From Bacillus sp. FJAT-45350 (GTDB lineage Bacteria; Bacillota; Bacilli; Bacillales; NISU01), in assembly GCF_002335805.1 (NCBI RefSeq), contig NZ_NISU01000001.1, positions 1,434,079-1,498,078 of the forward strand: DNA of 64,000 nt, read 5' to 3'. Below the pieces are notes generated by a model. It was given only the letters and a program-made list of their open reading frames with translations, searched no databases and was not told the origin of the DNA. The translations under genes and the position numbers were made by a program. Within the stretch, counting starts at the first letter, position 1; each line of letters begins with the position of its first letter. Shown piece by piece: positions 35,399 through 44,496 of this stretch.

Positions 35399-35699
35399 AA
35401 ACCTTCCCCCTTTATCTTAGTTTTGAATTTTCAGTAATTTTAAGAATTCTTAAAAAGCATTAGGTTTAATGTAAATTTATCGATAAAACAAAATATCTCA
35501 ATTTATAAATACAATATCAACTATGGAATCTCCTTCTTACGGAGCGATAATCGCAAACCATGATACTGTTCCTTGAATATAATTTATCATAGAAATAAAT
35601 AGGTAGTTGTAAAATCGTTTACATAATTTTAACTAATTAAATGGAACTGTAATTAACTTGTTTACGAACTTATAAAGTGTATTTTAAACTTTCCTAGTT
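35399..35699. other. 301-base intergenic region holding a palindromic operator
   Basis: No gene is supported. It contains the TGTAAAATCGTTTACA palindrome (35608-35623) and otherwise AT-rich sequence leading to the reductase ribosome binding site. Confidence 0.5.
35608..35623. promoter_or_regulatory. TGTAAA-N4-TTTACA palindrome, upstream of the reductase gene
   Basis: TGTAAAATCGTTTACA. The same palindrome with a different centre occurs at 37643-37660 in front of the dehydratase. It could be a cre variant (one mismatch to the 14-base consensus) or the site of a dedicated regulator, for example the adjacent Crp/Fnr protein. Confidence 0.5.
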
Positions 35700-37439
35700 T
35701 TAGGTTTTTTTATTGTCTTTCTTAGAAGTCGACAATGAAGTTCGAGGAAGATTGCTATCAAGGAGGAAATCAAAATCTGCTCCTTCATTAGCTTGTGTCA
35801 CATGCTGATGATAAAGCCAGTCGTAACCCCGGGATGGAGATTCTGGAAGTACTAGAGTTTTTCTTCTCTCCTCAAGTTCTTCTTCATTAACAAGTAGATC
35901 AAGGCGACACTCTACTGCATCTAGTTTAATTATATCCCCATCCTTTACTAAAGCTAATGGACCGCCTATCGCAGACTCAGGTGATACGTGTAACACGACA
36001 GCGCCATCTGCAGTTCCACTCATACGACCATCTGATATTCGAAGCATATCTCTCACTCCTTGATCCCAAAGTCTTCTTGGTATTGGTATTTTCGCTGACT
36101 CTGGCATACCAGGTCCACCAATCGGTCCTAAACCTCTTAATACTAGAACACTATTAGACTCAACTGGGAGATTCGGATCATCAATACGTTTGTTCATATC
36201 ATCCAACCCATCAAAAACCAGGGCTGGACCACTATGTCTCCATAATTCTCGAGGTGCAGCTGCCCTTTTAAAAACAGCACCCTTAGGAGCTAAAGAACCT
36301 TGAAGAATAGCCAATCCACCAGCATCATTTATTGGGTTTTCCAAAGAGCGTAGGACAGGAGAATTAAATTCTGTCACCTCTCCAATAGCCTCTGCCCATG
36401 TTTCTCCTTTCACGTTTATCGTATCAAGGTGCATCTTGGGTGATAGTCGTTTAACTAATGCCGGAATACCACCCGCTTCGTTAAAGTCTTCAAGTAAATA
36501 AGGACCAGCAGGACTGACAGCAACTAATTGTGGTGTTGTTTCACTCCATTTGTTGAAACGCTCAACTCCAATTCTAATTCCAAGCCGACCTGCAATTGCT
36601 TCTAGGTGAAGTACTGCATTCGTTGAGCCACCTATTGCACATACTACACGAAAAGCATTCTCTAACGATTTTTCTGTTACTATCTGATCGGGAGTACGTT
36701 TTGCTTCCGTTAGTTGTACTGCTATTCTTCCCGTTTCTTCAGCGATACGTTGACGACCGGCACTTGTTGCAGGAAGAAAAGATGAACCAGGTAACGCTAA
36801 ACCTAAACTTTCGACAATTGATGACATTGTTGAAGCTGTACCCATGACATTACAAGTACCGGCACTTGGAATTAGCTCACTAATAAATTTCTCCCATTCC
36901 TGATCTGTTACTTCTCCTTTTTGTCTTTCATCTTTCTTAGACCATAAATCATGAATAGTCATGACTTTTCCACCACATTTTGATGTATTACGTGGACCTG
37001 CTGATAAAGATATTGTTGGTTTACCAGCACTAATTGCCCCCATAATTTGTGCTGGTACTGTTTTATCACAACCATTAAGTAGAACTACACCATCTATTGG
37101 ACTTCTTTGAATCATTTCTTCTACATCCATCGCCATTAAATTACGTAAAATTAGTGATGAGGGATTGTTTAATTGTTCATGAATTGATATTGTCGGAAAT
37201 TCTACCGGCACCCCCCCTGCAGCGAGAATCCCTCTTTTTACTGATTCTGATATGCTGCGAAGGTTAATATTACAAGGATTAACCTCACTCCAACTTGTAC
37301 AAATACCGATTACTCGACGGGTCTTAAGCATCTCATTAGAGAAACCAGCACCTTGCATAAAAGCACGTGAAACATCACCTTCTATGTTATCTGATCTAAA
37401 TATACTTCCGTCGATACCATTATTCTTATTATTCGACAT
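35700..37439 (-). CDS. IlvD/Edd-family dehydratase (likely sugar-acid dehydratase)
   Basis: 579 residues. Fe-S Cys ligands are in place: GICTSWSEVNPCN, LLNGCDKTVPAQ and PSAGTCNVMGTASTM. The C-terminal half has RISDGRMSGTADGAVVLHVS. It is not a housekeeping IlvD: the context is catabolic (TRAP transporter, reductases) and ilv genes are absent. IlvD/Edd members in such loci dehydrate aldonic acids to 2-keto-3-deoxy acids. No matching aldolase is in the window, so the pathway is incomplete here. ATG at 37439 follows AAGGAGG. First gene of the locus on the minus strand. Confidence 0.88.
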   Translation of the reverse strand: MSNNKNNGIDGSIFRSDNIEGDVSRAFMQGAGFSNEMLKTRRVIGICTSWSEVNPCNINLRSISESVKRGILAAGGVPVEFPTISIHEQLNNPSSLILRNLMAMDVEEMIQRSPIDGVVLLNGCDKTVPAQIMGAISAGKPTISLSAGPRNTSKCGGKVMTIHDLWSKKDERQKGEVTDQEWEKFISELIPSAGTCNVMGTASTMSSIVESLGLALPGSSFLPATSAGRQRIAEETGRIAVQLTEAKRTPDQIVTEKSLENAFRVVCAIGGSTNAVLHLEAIAGRLGIRIGVERFNKWSETTPQLVAVSPAGPYLLEDFNEAGGIPALVKRLSPKMHLDTINVKGETWAEAIGEVTEFNSPVLRSLENPINDAGGLAILQGSLAPKGAVFKRAAAPRELWRHSGPALVFDGLDDMNKRIDDPNLPVESNSVLVLRGLGPIGGPGMPESAKIPIPRRLWDQGVRDMLRISDGRMSGTADGAVVLHVSPESAIGGPLALVKDGDIIKLDAVECRLDLLVNEEELEERRKTLVLPESPSRGYDWLYHQHVTQANEGADFDFLLDSNLPRTSLSTSKKDNKKT

Positions 37440-37642
37440 CTTTTCTCCTCCTTATAAAAATTACAAATTATTCAATCTATAAGTCAATAAATCATATTTA
37501 AAATAGAGGTATTATTTTATTTGCAAAACATAGTATGATTATAATATGAAGGTTTTCATTAGAATCTTCCCCTACTTTCCATAGACTTTATATTTAGCTA
37601 TTTAGTTTCTAAAACTAATGTAACAAAGAATCTACTTATTAG

Positions 37643-37660
37643 TTGTAAAAGCGTTTACAA
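37643..37660. promoter_or_regulatory. TTGTAAA-N4-TTTACAA palindrome between dehydratase and Crp/Fnr gene
   Basis: TTGTAAAAGCGTTTACAA, perfect seven-base arms around AGCG. It lies 56 bases before the regulator start and 204 bases from the divergent dehydratase. Confidence 0.55.
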
Positions 37661-37715
37661 AAATTAAAACTTATTTATCTAGCAAAAGTAACTAACATAA
37701 AAATGAGGGATTGTA

Positions 37716-38348
37716 ATGGAGAATGAACTACAGACATCACAATGGGAAACTTACTTAAAATATGGTACAAGAAAGTTTGCAAAGAAAGAGACCATTCTTT
37801 ATAACATGGGTGATAGCGCAAACGGATTTTATTATATTAAAAAGGGAATAGTAAAAATCCTTACTTACACACAAGATGGTGAAGAAAAATGTTTTGATTT
37901 TCGTGGCCAAGGACAATTATTCGGAGAATGGGGGCTTATCAAAGAGCCGTACATAACTGGAGCTATTGCAAAAGAGGATTGTATTTTATATTACTTTTCA
38001 AACGAAAGTTTCCGAAAGATGATTAGTATATCTGAGGAATCACTCAAGCTCTTTCTCGATTTTGTCTATAAAGTTATTTGGGATCGAACACAACAAAATT
38101 TTTATCCTTCTAATACTGAGCAGCAAATGGCATATGCGATAAATAAGCTAAATGAGCTTTCAACCGCTACAAACGTTATACATATTTCTCAACAAGAGCT
38201 AGCAAATTATATTGGATTAACACGTATAACAGTTAACAAGTTTTTACAAAAATTAAAAGATAAAGACATTATTGAGTTAAATAATAAAGAAATTATTATT
38301 AAGGATGTAGAATATTTCCTTCAGATTAATAAAAGTGAAACTAGGTAA
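37716..38348 (+). CDS. Crp/Fnr-family transcriptional regulator (paralogue 3)
   Basis: 210 residues: YLKYGTRKFAKKETILYNMG, GFYYIKKGIVKILTY, FGEWGLIKEPYITG, and a winged helix with ISQQELANYIGLTRITVNKF. It is a close relative of the two regulators at 21-23 kb (shared W-x-x-YLKYG-x-RKF opening and GFYY-x-x-x-G). No Cys cluster. Divergent from the dehydratase operon; likely its regulator. ATG at 37716 behind GAGGG. Confidence 0.87.
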   Translation: MENELQTSQWETYLKYGTRKFAKKETILYNMGDSANGFYYIKKGIVKILTYTQDGEEKCFDFRGQGQLFGEWGLIKEPYITGAIAKEDCILYYFSNESFRKMISISEESLKLFLDFVYKVIWDRTQQNFYPSNTEQQMAYAINKLNELSTATNVIHISQQELANYIGLTRITVNKFLQKLKDKDIIELNNKEIIIKDVEYFLQINKSETR

Positions 38349-38379
38349 CAATCCAACTAATCTGACTTATTTATTGGAT

Positions 38380-38421
38380 AAAGCACTTTATTTGATAGAC
38401 GTTTGTTCAAACGCTTGCTTT
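38380..38421 (+). terminator. Nested hairpin after Crp/Fnr paralogue 3
   Basis: AAAGCA/TGCTTT (38380-38385, 38416-38421) encloses CGTTTG-TT-CAAACG (38400-38413). The T-run is weak, so it is a moderate terminator. Confidence 0.45.
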
Positions 38422-38595
38422 GTATATTCTTACATTTAGAATCTAGAAATTAAATAAATAATCTTTCTTAGGGCCTCATCCGTTGGATAGATATACATGT
38501 TTGTGCTCATTCAAATAAATGTTTATATTAAGTATACCCCTCTTGTATTAAGAGATTTAGTTTAATTAAGCTTATTGTGAAATTTCGAAAAATTC

Positions 38596-38624
38596 TTTAC
38601 ACTTCATCAAATTTTGTATATAAT
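38596..38624 (+). promoter_or_regulatory. Sigma-A promoter of osmC
   Basis: TTTACA (38596-38601), 17 bases, TATAAT (38619-38624), 33 bases before the start codon. Confidence 0.75.
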
Positions 38625-38657
38625 TCCGATATAAATACTATGTTATGAGGTGTAAAA

Positions 38658-39113
38658 ATGGCAAAGACAAATACGTTAGTAAAAATTTCGGCAACAGGAA
38701 AATGGGATGAACAAGTTAAATCAAGCCACAACATTCGAGAGTTCAACTCGTTTATTATGGATGAACCAGTCGAGTTAGGTGGCACTGATGAAGGAGCAAA
38801 TCCAATGGAGTATATTGCGGCAGCGTTAAATGGTTGTAAAGCTGTCATGATCCCTCTCATTGCAAAGGAACAAGGTTTTACATTTACGAATCTTGATTTT
38901 GAAACGACAGGTGTCATTGATATTAGAGGTTTAATGGGAGAAGAAGGTGTTAACCCTCATTTTCAAAAGGTACGATTTACGGTAAAAATCGAAACAGAAG
39001 AGTCAGAAGAGGCAATTGAAAAGTTAAAAAGTGAAGTAGAAAGACGTTGCCCAGTATATAACTTATTAGCTGATGCAAATGTGAAAATTGATGCAATCTG
39101 GAAAAAAGCATAA
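38658..39113 (+). CDS. OsmC/Ohr-family peroxide or thiol-handling protein
   Basis: 151 residues, OsmC fold: GGTDEGANPMEYIAAALNGCK (first conserved Cys with the Asn-Gly preceding) and ERRCPVYNLLADAN (second Cys). The two Cys are the redox pair of OsmC/Ohr peroxidases, although YhfA-type members may have other roles. ATG at 38658 follows GAGGTG. Monocistronic. Confidence 0.85.
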   Translation: MAKTNTLVKISATGKWDEQVKSSHNIREFNSFIMDEPVELGGTDEGANPMEYIAAALNGCKAVMIPLIAKEQGFTFTNLDFETTGVIDIRGLMGEEGVNPHFQKVRFTVKIETEESEEAIEKLKSEVERRCPVYNLLADANVKIDAIWKKA

Positions 39114-39147
39114 TAGAATGCTGAGGTACGTTGATTTTAAAGGAGAT

Positions 39148-39193
39148 AAGGTGACACTTCGAGTAAAGAACTTATTAGCGTCACCTTTATTTT
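39148..39193 (+). terminator. Terminator of osmC
   Basis: AAGGTGAC and GTCACCTT form the stem around 24 bases, followed by TATTTT. Confidence 0.5.
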
Positions 39194-39312
39194 CCTCTCT
39201 GCTTTCTCCAATTACAAATTAACCCTCTTTGTTTTCCACGACTATAATTATAAATAGCAAATGCTCCCACAATTCCTATGAGTAAAGCAATAAAGAAGAA
39301 TAATTCATACAT
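39187..39312 (-). CDS. Single-helix membrane protein, 41 aa
   Basis: ATG at 39312 behind AAAGGGGTG with eight-base spacing. The product opens MYELFFFIALLIGIVGAFAI, a single membrane helix, then a basic tail (YNYSRGKQRG, one Cys, NWRKQRGK). Too short for most gene callers. Function unknown; it lies downstream of copA on the same strand, after copA's terminator, so it probably has its own promoter. Its stop codon overlaps the end of the osmC terminator. Confidence 0.6.
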   Translation of the reverse strand: MYELFFFIALLIGIVGAFAIYNYSRGKQRGLICNWRKQRGK

Positions 39313-39423
39313 AACGTTTACACCCCTTTTTAAATAATTGACCCACTTAGTATCTCACTGTATTGAGACTTTATTAATCAAAGAGTAGCTAGCTTTTAAA
39401 TAAGAAAACAAGCTAAAAAATTA

Positions 39424-39465
39424 AGAGGTTACCCAGAAGGATTTTCAACCTTATGGACAACCTCT
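39424..39465 (-). terminator. Terminator of copA
   Basis: AGAGGTT and AACCTCT with an inner CC-AGAAGG/CCTT-TGG part. On the minus strand it is followed by TAATTTTTTAG. Confidence 0.7.
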
Positions 39466-39485
39466 ATGTATAGTAAATTTGATTA

Positions 39486-41945
39486 TTAAAAATCAGATTT
39501 GAATTTTCTAAGGCGTAATGTATTTAATATAACAGACACGGAGCTGAACGCCATCGCTGCACCAGCTAACATTGGGTTTAAAAGAATACCAAAGAATGGA
39601 TATAGCATCCCTGCTGCTACTGGAATTAGAACGATATTATAACCAAATGCCCATCCAAGGTTTTGCCAAATCATTTTCATCGTTTGCTTTGACAATCTTA
39701 ATGCAGTTACAACGCTTCTAATATCACCACGCATTAACGTAATATTTGCCGTTTCCATTGCAACATCAGTACCTGTTCCAATCGCTATTCCTACATCAGC
39801 TTGTGCTAAAGCAGGAGCATCATTGATACCATCACCGACCATTGCTACTATCTTTCCTTCGTCTTGTAATTTTTTTACTTCTTCTGCTTTATGCTCTGGT
39901 AATACTTCTGCAATATAGTTCTCGATACCAGCTTCTTTGGCGATTGCTTTTGCTGTACGTTCATGGTCACCCGTTAGCATGATTACCTCAATCCCCATTA
40001 ACTTTAAGACTTTCACTGCAGGAATAGTTCCTGCCTTTAATGTATCTGCTACAGCAATGACTCCTGCAAATTGGCCATCAACCGCCACATACATTGGCGT
40101 TTTCCCTTGATCTGCTAAGGCAATTGCTTTTTCTTCAAAGCTTTGGATATCAACCGAATATTTTTTCATTAACTTAAGGTTTCCAATTAAAACTTCTTTG
40201 TTACCTATAACTGCTAGTAAACCATGACCAACAATTGCTTCAAAGGATTCTGGCTTATCAATGTCTAGCTCTTTTTCTTTTGCAGCTTCAACAATTGCTT
40301 CCCCTAGTGGATGTTCAGATGCTGTCTCAACAGAAGCAGCTATCTTTAATAATTCATCTTCTGAAAACTTGTTAGTTGTCAATAAATCGGTTAGTTTTGG
40401 CTTACCTTCAGTAATTGTACCGGTTTTGTCTAATACAACAGTAGTAATTTTATGAGCTCTTTCTAAACTTGCTGCGTCTTTTATTAAAATCCCGTTTTCT
40501 GCCCCTTTTTCCGTACCTACCATAATTGCCGTCGGGGTTGCCAGACCTAAAGCACATGGACATGCAATGATAAGAATAGCAATAAATGTTGTTAAGGCAA
40601 AAATAAGACTTGGATCAGGTCCTACAAAATACCAAACAATAAACGATAACACTGCTGTTAGGACAACTGCAGGAACAAAATAAGCAGAAATAACATCAAC
40701 AATACGCTGAATCGGTGCTTTTGATCCCTGTGCCTCATTCACCATGCGAATGATCTGCGCTAGCGCTGTTTCTTTACCAACTTTTGTTGCTCTAAATGTA
40801 AAACTACCTGATTTATTTATTGTTGCACCAATAACGGCATCATCGACAGTCTTCTCGACAGGGATTGATTCACCTGTTAACATCGATTCATCTATAGTCG
40901 ACCTTCCTTTGATTACAATACCATCAACAGGAATTCGTTCACCTGGTCGCACCATAATTTCGTCATTAACTAGTACATCATCCACCTGAATTTCTTGTTC
41001 TACTCCATTACGAACAACTCTTGCTGTTTTTGCTTGTAAGCTCATTAATTTTTTTATGGCTGTAGATGTTTTTCCTTTTGCTTTGGCTTCAAAATAACGT
41101 CCAAGTAAGATTAATGTTGTAATGACTGTTGTTACATCATAGTATAGTTGATACGGAAAACCGATTTCAGTTAACTGGACAGGAAATAATGTCATTGCCC
41201 CACTATAAGCCCACGCAGCTGTTGTTCCCATTGCGACAAGAACATTCATATCAGCAGACTTATTTTTTAAGACTTTGTAACTGTTTCTATAAAATCTCCA
41301 ACCTGGAACTAGTTGAATGTAACTCGTTAATAGTAATAAGAAAAAGGGATTGGCTAACCAACCAGGTACCCATCCTCCCCATCCATGCATCATATGAGGA
41401 ATGCTACCTATTAGAACAATCGTTGTTAAAATTGCAGCAATCGTAAAATCTTTAAATAATTTCTCTGATTCTTCTTCGTTTTCATTTGTTGTTTCTCGTT
41501 CAGCCTTTTCATCAAGTAAGGTAGCTTCATACCCTGTTTTCTCTATTGCGTTTATGATTGCTTCCGTATTAATGACACCCTTTTTCCCTTCAACTTGAGC
41601 TTGACTTGCAGCAAGGTTCACATTAACCTTTTCTACACCTTCGACTTTAGAAATCATTTTTTCTACACGATTAACGCAAGAGGCACAAGTCATCCCTTTG
41701 ACAGAGAACATTAATTTTCTCAGGTGATCTTCTTCATCTATCCTTTTTACATCGTAGCCAAGCTTTTCAATTGCTTGAATCACCTGCTCTGGTTTTACTG
41801 TTTCGTCAGCTTCTATTTGAGCTTGATTTGAAGCTAAATTAACATTAACTTCATGAACTCCTTCGACTTTAGCAACAATTTTCTCTACACGGTTTACACA
41901 AGAAGCACATGTCATACCTTTAACGGAAAAAATCATTTTTCCCAT
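39486..41945 (-). CDS. copA: Copper-exporting P1B-type ATPase (CopA)
   Basis: Pumps Cu(I) out of the cell. 819 residues from the chosen start. Two N-terminal metal-binding domains, each with [13 protein letters not shown] (about residues 10 and 79); eight membrane helices including the CPC motif in [19 protein letters not shown]; phosphorylation site [21 protein letters not shown]; and [18 protein letters not shown]-terminal YN...[16 protein letters not shown] also matches CopA. The ORF extends to TTG at 41963, but that codon lies in the ribosome binding site AAGGGGAG of the ATG at 41945. No copZ or csoR gene is adjacent. Confidence 0.94.
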   Translation of the reverse strand: MGKMIFSVKGMTCASCVNRVEKIVAKVEGVHEVNVNLASNQAQIEADETVKPEQVIQAIEKLGYDVKRIDEEDHLRKLMFSVKGMTCASCVNRVEKMISKVEGVEKVNVNLAASQAQVEGKKGVINTEAIINAIEKTGYEATLLDEKAERETTNENEEESEKLFKDFTIAAILTTIVLIGSIPHMMHGWGGWVPGWLANPFFLLLLTSYIQLVPGWRFYRNSYKVLKNKSADMNVLVAMGTTAAWAYSGAMTLFPVQLTEIGFPYQLYYDVTTVITTLILLGRYFEAKAKGKTSTAIKKLMSLQAKTARVVRNGVEQEIQVDDVLVNDEIMVRPGERIPVDGIVIKGRSTIDESMLTGESIPVEKTVDDAVIGATINKSGSFTFRATKVGKETALAQIIRMVNEAQGSKAPIQRIVDVISAYFVPAVVLTAVLSFIVWYFVGPDPSLIFALTTFIAILIIACPCALGLATPTAIMVGTEKGAENGILIKDAASLERAHKITTVVLDKTGTITEGKPKLTDLLTTNKFSEDELLKIAASVETASEHPLGEAIVEAAKEKELDIDKPESFEAIVGHGLLAVIGNKEVLIGNLKLMKKYSVDIQSFEEKAIALADQGKTPMYVAVDGQFAGVIAVADTLKAGTIPAVKVLKLMGIEVIMLTGDHERTAKAIAKEAGIENYIAEVLPEHKAEEVKKLQDEGKIVAMVGDGINDAPALAQADVGIAIGTGTDVAMETANITLMRGDIRSVVTALRLSKQTMKMIWQNLGWAFGYNIVLIPVAAGMLYPFFGILLNPMLAGAAMAFSSVSVILNTLRLRKFKSDF

Positions 41946-41994
41946 TTTATTTCTCCCCTTCAATCAAACATTGGTAAATAAACTGTTAACTTTC

Positions 41995-42228
41995 TTATAG
42001 TTTATTTAATTTCCCTTTTAACCGGTCGTATTCTTCTTCTGTAATATCACCTTTCACAAGTCGTTCAGTTAATAATTCAAAATTTCTGTTATTCCCCTGT
42101 CTACTAGAGTTATTCATATAATTTTTGATGAAATAAATTCCTACAAAAATTAATAACCCCCAAAACAGAATCATGCCAAACATCATAGGCCATCCCCCCA
42201 TACCAGCGCACGCTTCATAAAAGTTCAT
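41995..42228 (-). CDS. SHOCT-domain small membrane protein
   Basis: 77 residues. A Gly/Met-rich N-terminal part (MNFYEACAGMGGWPMMFGMI), one membrane helix, then a cytoplasmic SHOCT domain: LLTERLVKGDITEEEYDRLK. SHOCT proteins are common companions of copper and stress genes, with unknown function. AGGAG lies nine bases before the ATG at 42228; a second ATG at 42237 is too close to it. 50 bases upstream of copA in the same direction, so probably co-transcribed. Confidence 0.82.
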   Translation of the reverse strand: MNFYEACAGMGGWPMMFGMILFWGLLIFVGIYFIKNYMNNSSRQGNNRNFELLTERLVKGDITEEEYDRLKGKLNKL

Positions 42229-42299
42229 CCTAATCATCTCCTCTCGATGATTAAAGTATAATTTAAAAATGTGCAGAATCTTTTGATAAAGTTATAAAA

Positions 42300-42965
42300 T
42301 TACTCCCATTTATAACCAACACCCCAAATTGTTTTTAGGTGGTCACTAATAGGAAAGCCTGCTTTTCGGCACTTCTCACGGATATTTCGAACATGGGAAT
42401 CTACTGTTCTGTCTTCAGTATCTGAATCTAACCCCCAAATCGTTTCAATTAATTTTTCACGACTAAATACAGTTTTCGGATGTTTAATCAGAAGCCCAAT
42501 CATGTCAAATTCTTTTGGTGTTAATGAAATTTTATTATCTTTATAGAAAAATTCATGGTGCTTTGCATCCCAGACAAGTCCGTTGAATTCTACTTTCTCG
42601 ACATGAAGAGCTCTCCGTAGTACCGCTTCAATCCGAGCTAAAAGCACATCTTCATCGAACGGTTTTGTAATGTAATCATCTGCTCCAACTTTCAAGCCTT
42701 TAACAACATCAGTACTTTGATCTCGAGCAGTTAACATAATGATAGGAATAGATGAAAATTCCCGTACTTGTTTTGCCACTTCCCATCCATCCATTTCTGG
42801 CATCATAATATCTAGTAAAATGAGATCGAACGATTGGCTTTCAATTAGCTCAAGTGCCTCACTTCCTGTGCTGCTTGTATGACATAGATACCCTTTTGGT
42901 TCTAAAAATAATGTGATTAACTGTTGCATCCTTATTTCATCGTCAACGATTAGTATTTTCATCAT
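42300..42965 (-). CDS. OmpR/PhoB-family response regulator
   Basis: 221 residues. Receiver domain with acidic pocket DDE, phospho-acceptor Asp in DLILLDIMMPEMDGW, and Lys in DDYITKPFDEDVLLARIE; C-terminal winged helix ending RTVDSHVRNIREKCR...TIWGVGYKWE. It starts 23 bases inside the end of the histidine kinase gene, an order opposite to the more common regulator-first arrangement. GGAGG precedes by nine bases. It probably controls the adjacent copA/SHOCT or redox genes. Confidence 0.92.
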   Translation of the reverse strand: MMKILIVDDEIRMQQLITLFLEPKGYLCHTSSTGSEALELIESQSFDLILLDIMMPEMDGWEVAKQVREFSSIPIIMLTARDQSTDVVKGLKVGADDYITKPFDEDVLLARIEAVLRRALHVEKVEFNGLVWDAKHHEFFYKDNKISLTPKEFDMIGLLIKHPKTVFSREKLIETIWGLDSDTEDRTVDSHVRNIREKCRKAGFPISDHLKTIWGVGYKWE

Positions 42966-44352
42966 GGTTCATTTCCTCCTCCAAAAGGATAGTAAAAGTA
43001 GTCCCAGTACCGATCGTACTGGCTACCTCAATTTCTCCCTCGTGCCTTTCAATTATCTCTTTAGCAATCGTTAATCCTAATCCACTTCCACCTGTAGCTC
43101 GGGAACGAGATTTATCCACTCTGTATAAACGATCCCAAATAAACGGAATGTCCTTTTCGGCAATGCCTTCTCCTTCATCAGAAATAACGATAGCGATTTT
43201 ACCATCTTCGTTGCCAACGGAAACTTGCACATTAGAGTTTGGTGGAGAGTACTTTAGAGCATTATCTAAAAAATTAATAATCACTTGTTCAAATCGTTGA
43301 GGATCGATACAAACATAGTGCCTTTCACTGCAGGTTAGAACAAGTGATACTCCTTCTCCTTCATAAAGTGTTTTAACTCTTACAATAATTTTCTCAAGAA
43401 ATGGACGTAAGTGAACCCGCACTTTATGAATTTCAAATTGATTTTGGTCCATTTTTGCCAAATCAAATAAATCCTTTACTAATCTTGTTACATTGCTTAC
43501 TTCTTCTTGTACGATAGTTAGATATTGCTCACGGTCTGTTGAAGATAGATTTGGTCGCTTTAGAATGTCTGCATACCCCTTGATGTACGTGAGGGGCGTA
43601 CGTAATTCATGAGAAATACTAGCTAAAAATTCATGCCTCTCCTTCTTTAAACGCTCCAAATCATCAGATAGTGTTTGAATCGACATAGCCAGGTCACCAA
43701 GTTCATCTTCCCGGTAAATATCTAACGTTACGTCACTGCTACCTTTACTTAGCTTTTCTGTTACTACCTTCATTTGTTTTAAAGGTTCTGTAATGAGCCT
43801 GGAAAGGAAAAAGGTTGTAATACCTAATAAGAAAATGGCTAAAACACCTACAATGATAAATTGACTAGTTAAACTTCTTATCATCGTATTAATTGCTTCT
43901 GTTTGTAAAAACATGTAAACATAACCTTTTACTGAGCCATCTACATATAATGGACTTACTGTGGCTAAATAGGGCTCGGTTTTCCACCTTGATTCCAAAA
44001 CGATACCATGATGAGAAAAGTTAGCAGATTGACTTCGGGCTATTATCTGTCTGATGTCCTCAGACACTTGGTTAGAAGCGTCTATTACGGAAAAATGTTC
44101 ATCAGTAATTACAACGATAGTTCTTGCTTCAGATTCCATCAAGGCTACATGATGAATTGTTGATGAAGTAAAATAATTCTCTAATACATCACGGTGACTG
44201 CTCCCTCGAGATAAGAGGTTTTCGGTTTCACTATCGACACGTTCATTGACAATCGAAATATAAAGAAAGAAAAAAAGAATTGACCCTATCAATACCATAA
44301 GAGTCAGAAACAACATTCCTAATTTAAAAGTTAGTTTTTTTATAAAGCTCAC
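42943..44352 (-). CDS. Sensor histidine kinase
   Basis: 469 residues. N-terminal membrane helix, an extracytoplasmic sensor of about 130 residues, second helix near residue 165-185, HAMP (ITEPLKQMKVVTEKLSKGS), HisKA with the phospho-His in SISHELRTPLTYIKGY, and HATPase with N-box INFLDNALKYSP and G-boxes DEGEGIA and GGSGLGLTIAKEI. The signal cannot be read, but copA, a SHOCT protein and secreted redox proteins on both sides make metal or envelope redox stress likely. Overlaps its response regulator. Confidence 0.92.
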   Translation of the reverse strand: MSFIKKLTFKLGMLFLTLMVLIGSILFFFLYISIVNERVDSETENLLSRGSSHRDVLENYFTSSTIHHVALMESEARTIVVITDEHFSVIDASNQVSEDIRQIIARSQSANFSHHGIVLESRWKTEPYLATVSPLYVDGSVKGYVYMFLQTEAINTMIRSLTSQFIIVGVLAIFLLGITTFFLSRLITEPLKQMKVVTEKLSKGSSDVTLDIYREDELGDLAMSIQTLSDDLERLKKERHEFLASISHELRTPLTYIKGYADILKRPNLSSTDREQYLTIVQEEVSNVTRLVKDLFDLAKMDQNQFEIHKVRVHLRPFLEKIIVRVKTLYEGEGVSLVLTCSERHYVCIDPQRFEQVIINFLDNALKYSPPNSNVQVSVGNEDGKIAIVISDEGEGIAEKDIPFIWDRLYRVDKSRSRATGGSGLGLTIAKEIIERHEGEIEVASTIGTGTTFTILLEEEMNHDENTNR

Positions 44353-44372
44353 CTACTTTGTAAAAATCTAAT

Positions 44373-44415
44373 AGAGGTTGTTCATGGCCAACGTTTAAGC
44401 TAATGAACAACCTCT
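44373..44415 (-). terminator. Terminator between the beta-propeller and kinase genes
   Basis: AGAGGTTGTTCAT and ATGAACAACCTCT are perfect arms around a 17-base loop. It follows the propeller lipoprotein gene on the minus strand; the T-run is weak. Confidence 0.6.
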
Positions 44416-44496
44416 TGAATGACTTATTTTTTTGCACAGCCTTCATTATTATTTTCTCTAATATGGCCACATTTTATTTTAATGAATACGAGCAAC

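Larger units (their letters stand above)
38349..38657. other. 309-base intergenic region with terminator and promoter
   Basis: Holds a nested hairpin after the regulator gene (38380-38421) and the promoter of osmC (38596-38624). No gene is supported between them. Confidence 0.5.

Noticed and set aside
44420-44480. Minus-strand stretch ending KCGHIRENNNEGCAKK
   Set aside because: Paired Cys are suggestive of a metal-binding tail, but there is no start, no ribosome binding site and a stop close upstream; too short to call.
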